Positions 16,795-23,895 of a DNA stretch of 64,000 nt are shown piece after piece. Location of the stretch: NCBI RefSeq assembly GCF_009755605.1, contig NZ_WPNZ01000011.1, forward strand, positions 82,093 through 146,092, given 5' to 3'. Numbering within the stretch: the stretch's first letter is position 1; each line of letters begins with the position of its first letter. This DNA comes from Streptomyces typhae. GTDB taxonomy: Bacteria; Actinomycetota; Actinomycetes; Streptomycetales; Streptomycetaceae. Made by a program: the position numbers and the translations under genes. The notes under the pieces were generated by a model that worked only from the letters and a program-made list of their open reading frames with translations, ran no database searches and was not told the DNA's origin.

Positions 16795-17457
16795 TCAGTC
16801 GGCCGCGGCCGGTGCCCCCGCGGTCGCCGGGCTCTCCACGAGCCCCAGCACCGGCAGCAGCACCGCCTCCACGAACCGCGTCAGATACGCCGCGTCGGCG
16901 TCCTTGCCCTCCACGAGGGGCCGCGCCCGCAGCACACCGAAGAGCTGGACCGTGAGGAACTCCGCCGCCGGGTGCCCCTCGGCGATCTCCCCGCGCCCCA
17001 CAGCGCGCCGCACGAACCCGTCGATGGCCGCCACCTCGGGCTCCACCAGCGCCTCGCGCAGCGCGTACTGGAGATCCTCGTCCTGCAGCACGGCATGGCT
17101 GAGGGCCTGCTCGATCATGGTGTCGCGCACCGCCCAGCTCGACGCCGCGCGTGCCGCCTCCCGCAGGTCACCGGCGAGCGAACCCGTGTCGATGCCCGCG
17201 AAGCGCACACAGCGGTTGGCGCGCAGCGCCGCCGCCACGAGCTGCGGCTTCGTCTTCCACTGGCGGTAGAGCGTGGACTTGCTGCAGCGGGTGCGCGCGG
17301 CCACCCCCTCCATCGTCACGGCCTCGTAGCCGCACGCGCGGAGCTGGTCGAGGACCGCGTCGTAGAACTCCTGCTCGCGCTCCGGCGTGATCTTGGAGCG
17401 TCGCGACGCCGCCACCTGCTCGCAGAGCTCGTCGTGAACCCGTTCCCGCGGCGTCAT
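16795..17457 (-). CDS. TetR/AcrR-family regulator
   Basis: 220 aa from ATG 17457, which follows GAGGAG at eight bases; an upstream in-frame codon at 17493 lacks an RBS. The N-terminal HTH reads FYDAVLDQLRACGYEAVTMEGVAARTRCSKSTLYRQWKTKPQLV. The C-terminal half resembles the TetR_C domain of efflux or lipid regulators (FVRRAVGRGEIAEG, QLFGVLRARPLVEG). It is divergent from the PAP2-DMT pair; the 226-bp gap contains a 16-bp operator-like array that it probably binds, giving auto- and cross-regulation. Confidence 0.87.
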   Translation of the reverse strand: MTPRERVHDELCEQVAASRRSKITPEREQEFYDAVLDQLRACGYEAVTMEGVAARTRCSKSTLYRQWKTKPQLVAAALRANRCVRFAGIDTGSLAGDLREAARAASSWAVRDTMIEQALSHAVLQDEDLQYALREALVEPEVAAIDGFVRRAVGRGEIAEGHPAAEFLTVQLFGVLRARPLVEGKDADAAYLTRFVEAVLLPVLGLVESPATAGAPAAAD

Positions 17458-17530
17458 CACTGGTCTCCTCGGTGCGGTGGTCCGCCGGTCCACGCGCGGC
17501 GGACCCTTTCGGTGCGTCTTCGGTACGTCT

Positions 17531-17639
17531 TCGATACGTCAGTGTACCGGTACGCACCCGTATCGGTACGCTCCAGTATCGGTACACTGACGTATCGGTA
17601 CAGTGGCGTATCGGTACACTGGCGTATCGATGTGCCACC
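17531..17639. promoter_or_regulatory. Operator-like iteron array, 16-bp period
   Basis: Five direct units begin exactly 16 bases apart: 17560, 17576, 17592, 17608 and 17624. The consensus is GTATCGGTACACTGGC; the first and last copies diverge. To the left (17533-17549) is an inverted copy, GATACGTCAGTGTACCG. The array fills the divergent promoter between the TetR gene and the PAP2 gene. Each unit contains the near-palindrome GTATCGGTAC, a plausible half-operator, so several TetR dimers could bind side by side. Confidence 0.8.
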
Positions 17640-17683
17640 CGGTCGTCACGTACAACCCAGTCGTCACGTAAAGGGGCCGGCGG

Positions 17684-18556
17684 ATGGATTCCCGCACCGA
17701 GCCTGCGGAACAGGAGCCGGAGACAGCCTCCGGGCGGCCGGACAGCCCTGCCCGGCCGCCGCTCGTGCGCGAGCTGCTCCTCGTAGCCGGTCTCTTCCTC
17801 GTCTACAAGTTCGGCCGGCAGCTCGCAGCCGGTCACACCGGCGAGGCGTTCCGCAACGCACGGCACCTCTGGGACGCCGAGCGGTTCCTGCGCCTGCCGG
17901 GCGAGGGCTCCCTCCAGGGCGCCCTGCTCGACGGCGGCGACACCCTCGTACACGTCGCGAACACCTACTACGCGACGGTGCACTTCCCGGCGACGCTGCT
18001 CTTCCTGGTGTGGCTGTATGTGCGCAGGCCCCGGCACTACGTCTGGGCGCGGCGGATCCTCGCCGCGCTGACCGCCGCCGCGCTCGCGCTGCACCTCGGC
18101 TTTCCGCTGGCGCCGCCGCGCCTGCTGCCCGCCGCGCACCTGGTGGACACGGCCCAGGTGTACGGGCCTTCGGTGTACGCCGCCGAGCCCGCGTCCGACA
18201 CCATGGCCAACCAGTTCGCCGCCATGCCGTCGCTGCACTTCGGCTGGGCGCTGATGGTGGCCGTCGGTCTGATCGTCGCCACCAGCTCCCGGTGGCGCTG
18301 GCTGTGGCTGCTGCATCCGCTGCTCACGCTGCTCGTGATCGTCGGCACCGCGAACCACTACTGGCTGGACGCGCTCGTGGCGACCGCGCTGCTCGGCATC
18401 GCGCTTGCCGTGCTCCGGCTGCCGCGACCGGCCCGTTCCCGGATCGTCCGCCGCTCCGCGCCCGGAGTCGCACCGGCGCCCCCGGCCCCCCGGGCCGCCC
18501 CTCCCCCGCCCACTGTCGCGGCACCCCGCGCACCGGTGTCCGGAGCGTCCCGATGA
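17684..18556 (+). CDS. PAP2-superfamily membrane phosphatase/phosphotransferase
   Basis: 290 aa with about six membrane segments. The PAP2 active-site motifs are MPSLHFGW (catalytic His) and GTANHYWLDA (HxxxD). The classical first motif KxxxxxxRP is not obvious, as in the PAP2_3/Aur1-like branch that acts on inositol-phospho lipids. The N-terminal ~25 residues and the C-terminal ~45 residues (Pro/Ala rich) are cytoplasmic tails. ATG 17684 follows AAAGGGG at ~10 bases. The stop overlaps the next ORF as ATGA, so it is coupled to the DMT protein. The substrate is unknown; regulation by the divergent TetR protein is inferred. Confidence 0.83.
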   Translation: MDSRTEPAEQEPETASGRPDSPARPPLVRELLLVAGLFLVYKFGRQLAAGHTGEAFRNARHLWDAERFLRLPGEGSLQGALLDGGDTLVHVANTYYATVHFPATLLFLVWLYVRRPRHYVWARRILAALTAAALALHLGFPLAPPRLLPAAHLVDTAQVYGPSVYAAEPASDTMANQFAAMPSLHFGWALMVAVGLIVATSSRWRWLWLLHPLLTLLVIVGTANHYWLDALVATALLGIALAVLRLPRPARSRIVRRSAPGVAPAPPAPRAAPPPPTVAAPRAPVSGASR

Positions 18557-19962
18557 CCGGCCCGCTGGGCGCGACCCTTCTGGCCGTCGCGCTCTCGCTG
18601 GTGTCGGCCGTCGCGTACGCCGCCGCGGCCGTCGCCCAGGAGCGGCTCGCCGCGCGGATGGCGGACGGCGGCGGACAGGTACTGCGGCTGCTCGGCAGCG
18701 GCGCGTGGTGGTCGGCGGTCGGCCTGAACGCGGCGGCGGCGATCCTGCACGTGGCGGCGCTGAAGTTCGGGCCGCTCACCCTCGTGCAGCCGCTCGGCGC
18801 GCTCACCCTGGTGGCCGCTGTGCCGCTGGGGGCGCGGCTGGCCGGGCGGCGGGTCACCGGCCTGGAGTGGCGCGGTACGGGACTGACCCTGATCGGGCTC
18901 GGCGCGCTGCTGCTCACCGCGTCGGGGCCGGAGCCCGACGACACGCTCACGCTGCCGGAGGCGGTGACGGTCGCCGCCCTGACGATGGCCGTCATCGGGC
19001 TGCTCTCGCGGCCCGGTACCCGTCCCGGTCTGCGGCACGCGACCGCGTCCGGCTTCGCGTCGGGCGTGGCGTCCGCGCTCACGCAGACGGTGACGGTGGC
19101 GGCGACCGACCGGTCGGGCCCGGTCCTGAGCGGGCAGGTCGTGGTCGTGGCGCTGCTCGTGGCCGCGCTCGCGGTGGGCGGTCTGCTGCTCTCGCAGACC
19201 GCGTACCGCGGGGGCCTCGGCGCGCCCCTCGCCGTGGTGACGCTCGCCAACCCCGTGGCGGCGTCGGCGATCGGCGTCGCCCTGCTGGGCGAGCGGCTGC
19301 GCGGCGGCGCGGGCGGAGTGCTCCTCGCCGTGACGGGCGCGGCGATCGCCTCGTACGGAGTGGTGGTGCTCACGCGCTCGTCGCAGCGGGTCGTCGGCGG
19401 CGGCCCGGTCGGCGGCAGCCTGGCCGGGGCCGATCCGGTCGGCATCGATCCGGTCGGTGCCCATCCGCTCGGCGGCAGCCTGGCCGGGGCCGATCCGGTC
19501 GGCATCGATCCGGTCGGTGCCCATCCGCTCGGCGGCAGCCTGGCCGGGGCCGATCCGGTCGGCATCGATCCGGTCGGTGCCCATCCGCTCGGCGGCAGCC
19601 TGGCCGGGGCCGATCCGGTCGGCATCGATCCGGTCGGTGCCCATCCGCTCGGCGGCAGCCTGGTCGGAGCCGATCCGGTCGCCGCCGACCCGCTCGGCAG
19701 TAGCGCCGTCAACACCGGCCCGATCGGCAGTAATCCCGTCGGCACCGGCCCGCTCGGCAGTAGCCCCATCGACACCGGCCCGATCGGCGGCAGCCCGATC
19801 GGACGCACCCCAGCGGACCCGCCCCCGACGGACCCCGCGCCCGGAGCCGGGGCCGAGCCCGAGCCCGCGGCGCCGGTCCTCGGCGCGGTGGAGGGCGGCC
19901 GTCTGGCCTCGATCCCGGTGCAGCCGGAACCAGCCACGGTCCTCAGGGGCACGCCGCACTAG
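18553..19962 (+). CDS. DMT-family (EamA-like) membrane protein with repeat tail
   Basis: 469 aa. Residues 1-280 contain about nine hydrophobic segments with an internally duplicated EamA pattern (LKFGPLTLVQPLGALTLVAAVPLGARL; LGAPLAVVTLANPVAASAIGVALLGERL), as in actinobacterial DMT proteins of unknown substrate. Residues 287-366 are four perfect 20-residue repeats (core ADPVGIDPVGAHPLGG), followed by degenerate copies to ~420 and a Pro/Glu-rich end. The tail is probably cytoplasmic or periplasmic and disordered. Coupled by ATGA to the PAP2 gene. A lipid or precursor export role alongside the PAP2 enzyme is possible but not shown. Confidence 0.82.
   Translation: MTGPLGATLLAVALSLVSAVAYAAAAVAQERLAARMADGGGQVLRLLGSGAWWSAVGLNAAAAILHVAALKFGPLTLVQPLGALTLVAAVPLGARLAGRRVTGLEWRGTGLTLIGLGALLLTASGPEPDDTLTLPEAVTVAALTMAVIGLLSRPGTRPGLRHATASGFASGVASALTQTVTVAATDRSGPVLSGQVVVVALLVAALAVGGLLLSQTAYRGGLGAPLAVVTLANPVAASAIGVALLGERLRGGAGGVLLAVTGAAIASYGVVVLTRSSQRVVGGGPVGGSLAGADPVGIDPVGAHPLGGSLAGADPVGIDPVGAHPLGGSLAGADPVGIDPVGAHPLGGSLAGADPVGIDPVGAHPLGGSLVGADPVAADPLGSSAVNTGPIGSNPVGTGPLGSSPIDTGPIGGSPIGRTPADPPPTDPAPGAGAEPEPAAPVLGAVEGGRLASIPVQPEPATVLRGTPH
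19411..19650 (+). repeat. 60-bp tandem repeat, 4 identical copies
   Basis: Units start at 19411, 19471, 19531 and 19591, are identical base for base, and encode 20 residues each. A fifth partial, mutated copy follows to ~19680, then shorter GGCAGTAGC-type degenerate units to ~19800. Perfect identity at silent positions points to recent expansion. Confidence 0.95.
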
Positions 19963-20026
19963 CGCGCCGCCGCCGCGCCCCGACGGCGGCCCGCGAGGAC
20001 GTGTCGGGGCGGCATCGCGGCGGCCG

Positions 20027-20854
20027 TCAGCCCAGGCCGCGCGCGTCCTGCTTCAGGGCCGTGTCGACGGTCAGGGCGGTGGCCACGACCAGGCTCAGGA
20101 GCGGGTCCGGGAGCTGGAAGTGGATCTGAAGGACGTAGTTGTCCGCGGTCGTGAACATCGTCTTGGCGAGGCCTTCCCAGGTCTTCGTGATCCGGGCGAC
20201 CTCGGTGTCCGTGTGGTCGACGATCGAGAAGTTCCAGGCGCGCCAGTTCTCCGCCTTGATCGCGCCGACCTGTACGCCGTTCACGTTCATCGCGAAGTTG
20301 ATCTTGCCGAAGACGTTCTGCTGGACGATCTCGCCCACGACCTGGCCGTCCGGGCGCTCCACGACGACCCGCGACTTCATGAACTTCCGCGGCCGGGTCA
20401 TCAGGAGCTGCGGCGTGCCGTGCGCGTCGCGGATCTCCAGCTTGTGCGTCATGAACTGGTCGACGCTGGCGACGAAGCGGGCGACCTTCTTGAGAGTGCT
20501 CTGACCGACCTGGACGACCGAGCCGAGCTGGTTGCCCGACTGGTCCATGACGCTGTACTCGTTCGTCAGCTCGATCAGCTTGGCCTTCTGGTTCACCACC
20601 AGGACCGGCTCGCTGAACAGGCTCCCGCCGCCCTGGGCGGTGGGAGCGACACCCGCCTGCTGCTGCACCTGGCGCTGCACCTTGGCCGGGTCGGCGGGCG
20701 GGGCGACGGGCGGCGCGGCGGTGGCGGTCTGCGCGCCCTGCGGGGCCGCGTTCGTGTGGTCCGTCCACTGGGCGCCGTCCCACCAGCGGAGCAGCTGGGC
20801 GGCACCCCGGGGGTCGGGGTACCAGCCAGCAGGAGTGTTCGATTGCGTGGTCAC
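20027..20854 (-). CDS. DUF2510 + LURP-one/scramblase-like protein
   Basis: 275 aa. An N-terminal DUF2510 module (PAGWYPDPRGAAQLLRWWDGAQWTDH) is followed by a Gln/Pro linker and, from residue ~78, a beta-rich domain of the phospholipid-scramblase/LURP-one type (EPVLVVNQKAKLIELTNEYSVMDQSGNQLGSV; RPRKFMKSRVVVERPDGQVVGEI). The start is GTG 20854: TAGTGT (minus strand, 20861-20866) ends six bases upstream, the spacing of a leaderless transcript, and no RBS is visible. Role in the cell unknown; association with membrane lipid is inferred from the fold. Confidence 0.83.
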   Translation of the reverse strand: MTTQSNTPAGWYPDPRGAAQLLRWWDGAQWTDHTNAAPQGAQTATAAPPVAPPADPAKVQRQVQQQAGVAPTAQGGGSLFSEPVLVVNQKAKLIELTNEYSVMDQSGNQLGSVVQVGQSTLKKVARFVASVDQFMTHKLEIRDAHGTPQLLMTRPRKFMKSRVVVERPDGQVVGEIVQQNVFGKINFAMNVNGVQVGAIKAENWRAWNFSIVDHTDTEVARITKTWEGLAKTMFTTADNYVLQIHFQLPDPLLSLVVATALTVDTALKQDARGLG

Positions 20855-20860
20855 CGGGGC

Positions 20861-20866
20861 ACACTA
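20861..20866 (-). promoter_or_regulatory. -10 box TAGTGT of a likely leaderless promoter
   Basis: Reads TAGTGT on the minus strand, six bases before the GTG start at 20854. Confidence 0.5.
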
Positions 20867-20955
20867 CCCCGAATGCCCCCGAGCCCGACCAGCCCCACGA
20901 ACGCACTTTCCGCAGGCCGGGACACGTCCGTGACGGACCCGGCACCTCCGGCGGA

Positions 20956-21050
20956 CCTAGGGCCTCTCGTCAAGCTCCCTCCTGCGGGCGTTGACGACAG
21001 CCCCTAGGGCCTGTCGTCAGACTCCCTCCTGCGGGCATCGACGACAGGCC
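20956..21050. terminator. Tandem palindromic repeat / terminator after valS
   Basis: Two 47-bp copies start at 20956 and 21003 (CCTAGGGCCTGTCGTC...). In the second, GGCCTGTCGTC (21008-21018) pairs with GACGACAGGCC (21040-21050), an 11-bp stem ending right at the valS stop codon; the first copy has a weaker stem. Probably a double terminator built from a dispersed repeat. Confidence 0.7.
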
Positions 21051-23744
21051 TTAGGACGGGCCCCGGAACCGCACCTCCACCACGAGCTCCTGGGAGCCCT
21101 CGGGCGCACCCCCGGCGGGCAGCCCGGTGTCCACCCGTGTCACCTCGGCGATGCGGCCCGCGGCCCGCACGTCCGCCTCGACCAGGGCGAAGCGGTCGAG
21201 CGCGGCACGCGGTCCGCGTACCACGACCGCGCCGGCCTGTGCCCGCATCGAGAGCCGGGCCAGGGACTTCGCCTTGCGGACCCCGGCGATGACCTCGGCC
21301 GCGGTGGCGAGGGCCCGTCCGTCGCCGGTCCCCCCGAGCGACCGCAGCCGCTCGGCCGACGGCCACGCGGCGCGGTGCACCGAGCCCTGCGCGTACCAGG
21401 ACCACACCTCCTCGGTGGCGAAGGGCAGGAACGGCGCGAACAGCCGCACCACGGTGTCCAGGGCGACGCGCAGCGTCGTGCGCGCGGAGTCTCGCGCGCC
21501 CGTACCGCCGTGGTCGCCGTACGCGCGGGACTTGACCAGCTCCACGTAGTCGTCGCAGAAACGCCGGAAGAACGCCTCCGCGCACTGAAGGGCGCGGGTG
21601 TGGTCGAAGGCGTCGAAGGCGGCCGTGGCCTCGTCGACGGCGGCCGCGAGGTCGGCGAGCAGCGCCCGGTCCAACGGCTCGGTGACGCCCCCGGCCGACG
21701 GCGCTTCGGCCGACGGCGCGTCGACCCCGGGCGCGTCGCCCGCAGACGCCCAGGCCACAGGTTCGGCGCCCGCAGGCGCACCGCCCGCCGCCTCGAAACC
21801 GAGCACGAACCTCCCGACGTTCAGGAGCTTCGTCGCGAGGCGGCGGCCGATCTTCATCTGGCCCGTGTCGAAGGCGGTGTCGGTGCCGGGGCGGCCGCTC
21901 GCCGCCCAGTAGCGCACCGCGTCCGAGCCGTGCGCGCGCAGCAGGTCGGCGGGGGTGACGGCGTTGCCCTTCGACTTCGACATCTTCTTGCGGTCGGGGT
22001 CGAGGACCCAGCCGGAGATCGCCGCGTGCCGCCAGGGCAGCGTGCCGTGCCCGGTATGGGCGCGCAGGAGTGTCGCGAACAGCCAGGTGCGGATGATCTC
22101 GTGGGCCTGCGCGCGCAGGTCCATCGGGAAGACCTTGGCGAACAGGTCCGGGTCCGTGAGCTGCCGCCCGGCGATCTGCGGGGTGAGTGAGGAGGTCGCC
22201 CAGGTGTCCATGACGTCGGGGTCGCCGGTGAAGCCGTGCGGCTTGCCGCGCCGGGACTCGTCGTGGCCGGGCGGCGCCTCGGCGCTCGGGTCGACCGGCA
22301 GCGCCGCCGTGTCCGGCACGATCGGGCGGGTGTGGTCGGGCGTGCCGTCGGCGTCCAGCGGATACCACAGCGGGACGGGCACGCCGAAGAAGCGCTGACG
22401 GCTGATCAGCCAGTCGCCGTTGAGTCCGCTCACCCAGTTGTCGTAGCGGATCCGCATGTGCGGCGGATGCCAGCTCAGCTCCGCGCCCCGCGCGAGCAGC
22501 GCCCCGCGCAGCTCCTCGTCGCGGCCGCCGTTGCGCACGTACCACTGGCGGGTGGTGACGATCTCCAGGGGCTTGTCGCCCTTCTCGAAGAACTTCACGG
22601 CGTGGGTGCAGGGACGCGGTTCGCCGTGCAGGTCTCCGGCGGCCCGCAGCAGCGCGACGATCCGTTCGCGGGCGGTGTGCGCGGTGGCGCCCGCGAGTTC
22701 CGCGTACGCGTCGACGGCGGCCGGTGACTCCACGCCGCTCGGGGGCGTAGCGAGGAAGCGGCCGTCCCAGCCGAGCACGGGACGCGTGCCGAGTCGCAGC
22801 TCGCGCCACCAGACGACGTCGGTGGTGTCGCCGAACGTGCAGACCATCGCGATGCCCGTGCCCTTGCCGGGGTCCGCGAGGGGGTGCGTGACGACGGGGA
22901 CCCCGACGTCGAAGAGCGGGGAGCGGACGGTCCTGCCGACGAGGTCGCGATGGCGGTCGTCGTCGGGGTGCGCGACGAGGGCGACGCACGCGGGCAGCAG
23001 CTCCGGGCGGGTGGTGTCGACCAGGACGGTACAGCCGTCCGGCCCGTGGAAGCCGAGACGGTGGTAGGCGGCGGGCCGCTCCCGGTCCTCCAGCTCGGCC
23101 TGGGCGACCGCCGTGCGGAAGGTCACGTCCCACAGGGTGGGCGCCTCGGCGGCGTAGGCGTCACCGCGGGCCAGGTCGGCGAGGAAGGCCCGCTGGGAGG
23201 CGGCGCGCGCCTCGGTGCCGATGGTGCGGTACGTGTGCGACCAGTCGACGGAGAGCCCCAGCCTGCGCCACAGGTCCTCGAAGGCCTTCTCGTCCTCGGC
23301 GGTCAGGCGCTCGCACAGCTCGACGAAGTTCCGCCGCGAGACGGGCTGCTGCCGCTTGCCGGGGCGCTCGGGCGGGGTGAAGTGCGGGTCGTACGGCAGG
23401 GCGGGGTCGCAGCGGACCCCGAAGTGGTGCTGCACGCGGCGCTCGGTGGGCAGGCCGTTGTCGTCCCAGCCCATCGGGTAGAAGACGTTCTTGCCGCGCA
23501 TCCGGTGGTGGCGGGCGACGGTGTCGGTGTGCGTGTACGAGAAGACGTGCCCGACGTGCAGCGAGCCGCTGACGGTCGGGGGCGGGGTGTCGACGGAGAA
23601 GACGTCGGACCGGGGACGCGTGCGCGCCCGGTCCGCGTCGAAGGCGTATACACCGGACTCGTCCCACCGCCTGGACCACTTGTCTTCGAGACCGTCGAGG
23701 ACGGGCTTGTCCGGGGCGCCCTGCGGGCGAGGGGTGTCTGCCAT
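21051..23744 (-). CDS. valS: Valine--tRNA ligase
   Basis: 897 aa class I aminoacyl-tRNA synthetase. The HIGH-type motif is PPPTVSGSLHVGHVFSYTHTDT near residue 50 and the KMSKS motif is DRKKMSKSKGNAV in the C-terminal half; WDDNGLPTERRVQ is the typical ValS active-site segment. It joins valine to tRNA-Val, with an editing domain in between. ATG 23744 is chosen because the family begins MADTP..KPVLDGLEDKWS; upstream the open frame only translates 27-bp repeats. The spacer near 21690-21790 encodes an Ala/Gly/Asp-rich low-complexity insert (PAGAEPVAWASAGDAPGVDAP). Monocistronic. Confidence 0.95.
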   Translation of the reverse strand: MADTPRPQGAPDKPVLDGLEDKWSRRWDESGVYAFDADRARTRPRSDVFSVDTPPPTVSGSLHVGHVFSYTHTDTVARHHRMRGKNVFYPMGWDDNGLPTERRVQHHFGVRCDPALPYDPHFTPPERPGKRQQPVSRRNFVELCERLTAEDEKAFEDLWRRLGLSVDWSHTYRTIGTEARAASQRAFLADLARGDAYAAEAPTLWDVTFRTAVAQAELEDRERPAAYHRLGFHGPDGCTVLVDTTRPELLPACVALVAHPDDDRHRDLVGRTVRSPLFDVGVPVVTHPLADPGKGTGIAMVCTFGDTTDVVWWRELRLGTRPVLGWDGRFLATPPSGVESPAAVDAYAELAGATAHTARERIVALLRAAGDLHGEPRPCTHAVKFFEKGDKPLEIVTTRQWYVRNGGRDEELRGALLARGAELSWHPPHMRIRYDNWVSGLNGDWLISRQRFFGVPVPLWYPLDADGTPDHTRPIVPDTAALPVDPSAEAPPGHDESRRGKPHGFTGDPDVMDTWATSSLTPQIAGRQLTDPDLFAKVFPMDLRAQAHEIIRTWLFATLLRAHTGHGTLPWRHAAISGWVLDPDRKKMSKSKGNAVTPADLLRAHGSDAVRYWAASGRPGTDTAFDTGQMKIGRRLATKLLNVGRFVLGFEAAGGAPAGAEPVAWASAGDAPGVDAPSAEAPSAGGVTEPLDRALLADLAAAVDEATAAFDAFDHTRALQCAEAFFRRFCDDYVELVKSRAYGDHGGTGARDSARTTLRVALDTVVRLFAPFLPFATEEVWSWYAQGSVHRAAWPSAERLRSLGGTGDGRALATAAEVIAGVRKAKSLARLSMRAQAGAVVVRGPRAALDRFALVEADVRAAGRIAEVTRVDTGLPAGGAPEGSQELVVEVRFRGPS

Positions 23745-23783
23745 GCCCCCGCATCGTAGGGCGCCGCGAAGGCGCTGTTCACC

Positions 23784-23864
23784 TGCTTTTCCGCGCTCCC
23801 GCCGGTCCTTTGCTTTTCCGCGCTCCCGCCGGTCCTTTGCCTTTCCGCGCTCCCGCCGGTCCTT
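23784..23864. repeat. 27-bp tandem repeat, 3 copies
   Basis: Units start at 23784, 23811 and 23838; the first two are identical and the third differs by one base (TGCTTTTCC versus TGCCTTTCC). The array lies in the valS upstream region, and the third copy forms the left arm of a hairpin. Confidence 0.9.
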
Positions 23865-23885
23865 GCCGCCACGGACCGGCGGGAG
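23850..23885 (-). terminator. Terminator after the phospholipase gene
   Basis: CTCCCGCCGGTCC (23850-23862) pairs perfectly with GGACCGGCGGGAG (23873-23885) across a 10-base loop. It is ten bases beyond the phospholipase stop (minus strand). Confidence 0.75.
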
Positions 23886-23895
23886 CGGACGCGGC

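Noticed and set aside
17560..17639. CRISPR array
   Set aside because: The 16-bp units are contiguous with no spacers, and no cas genes are present.
19411..19650. CRISPR or mobile-element repeat
   Set aside because: The 60-bp units are head to tail without spacers, inside an open frame and in phase with its codons.
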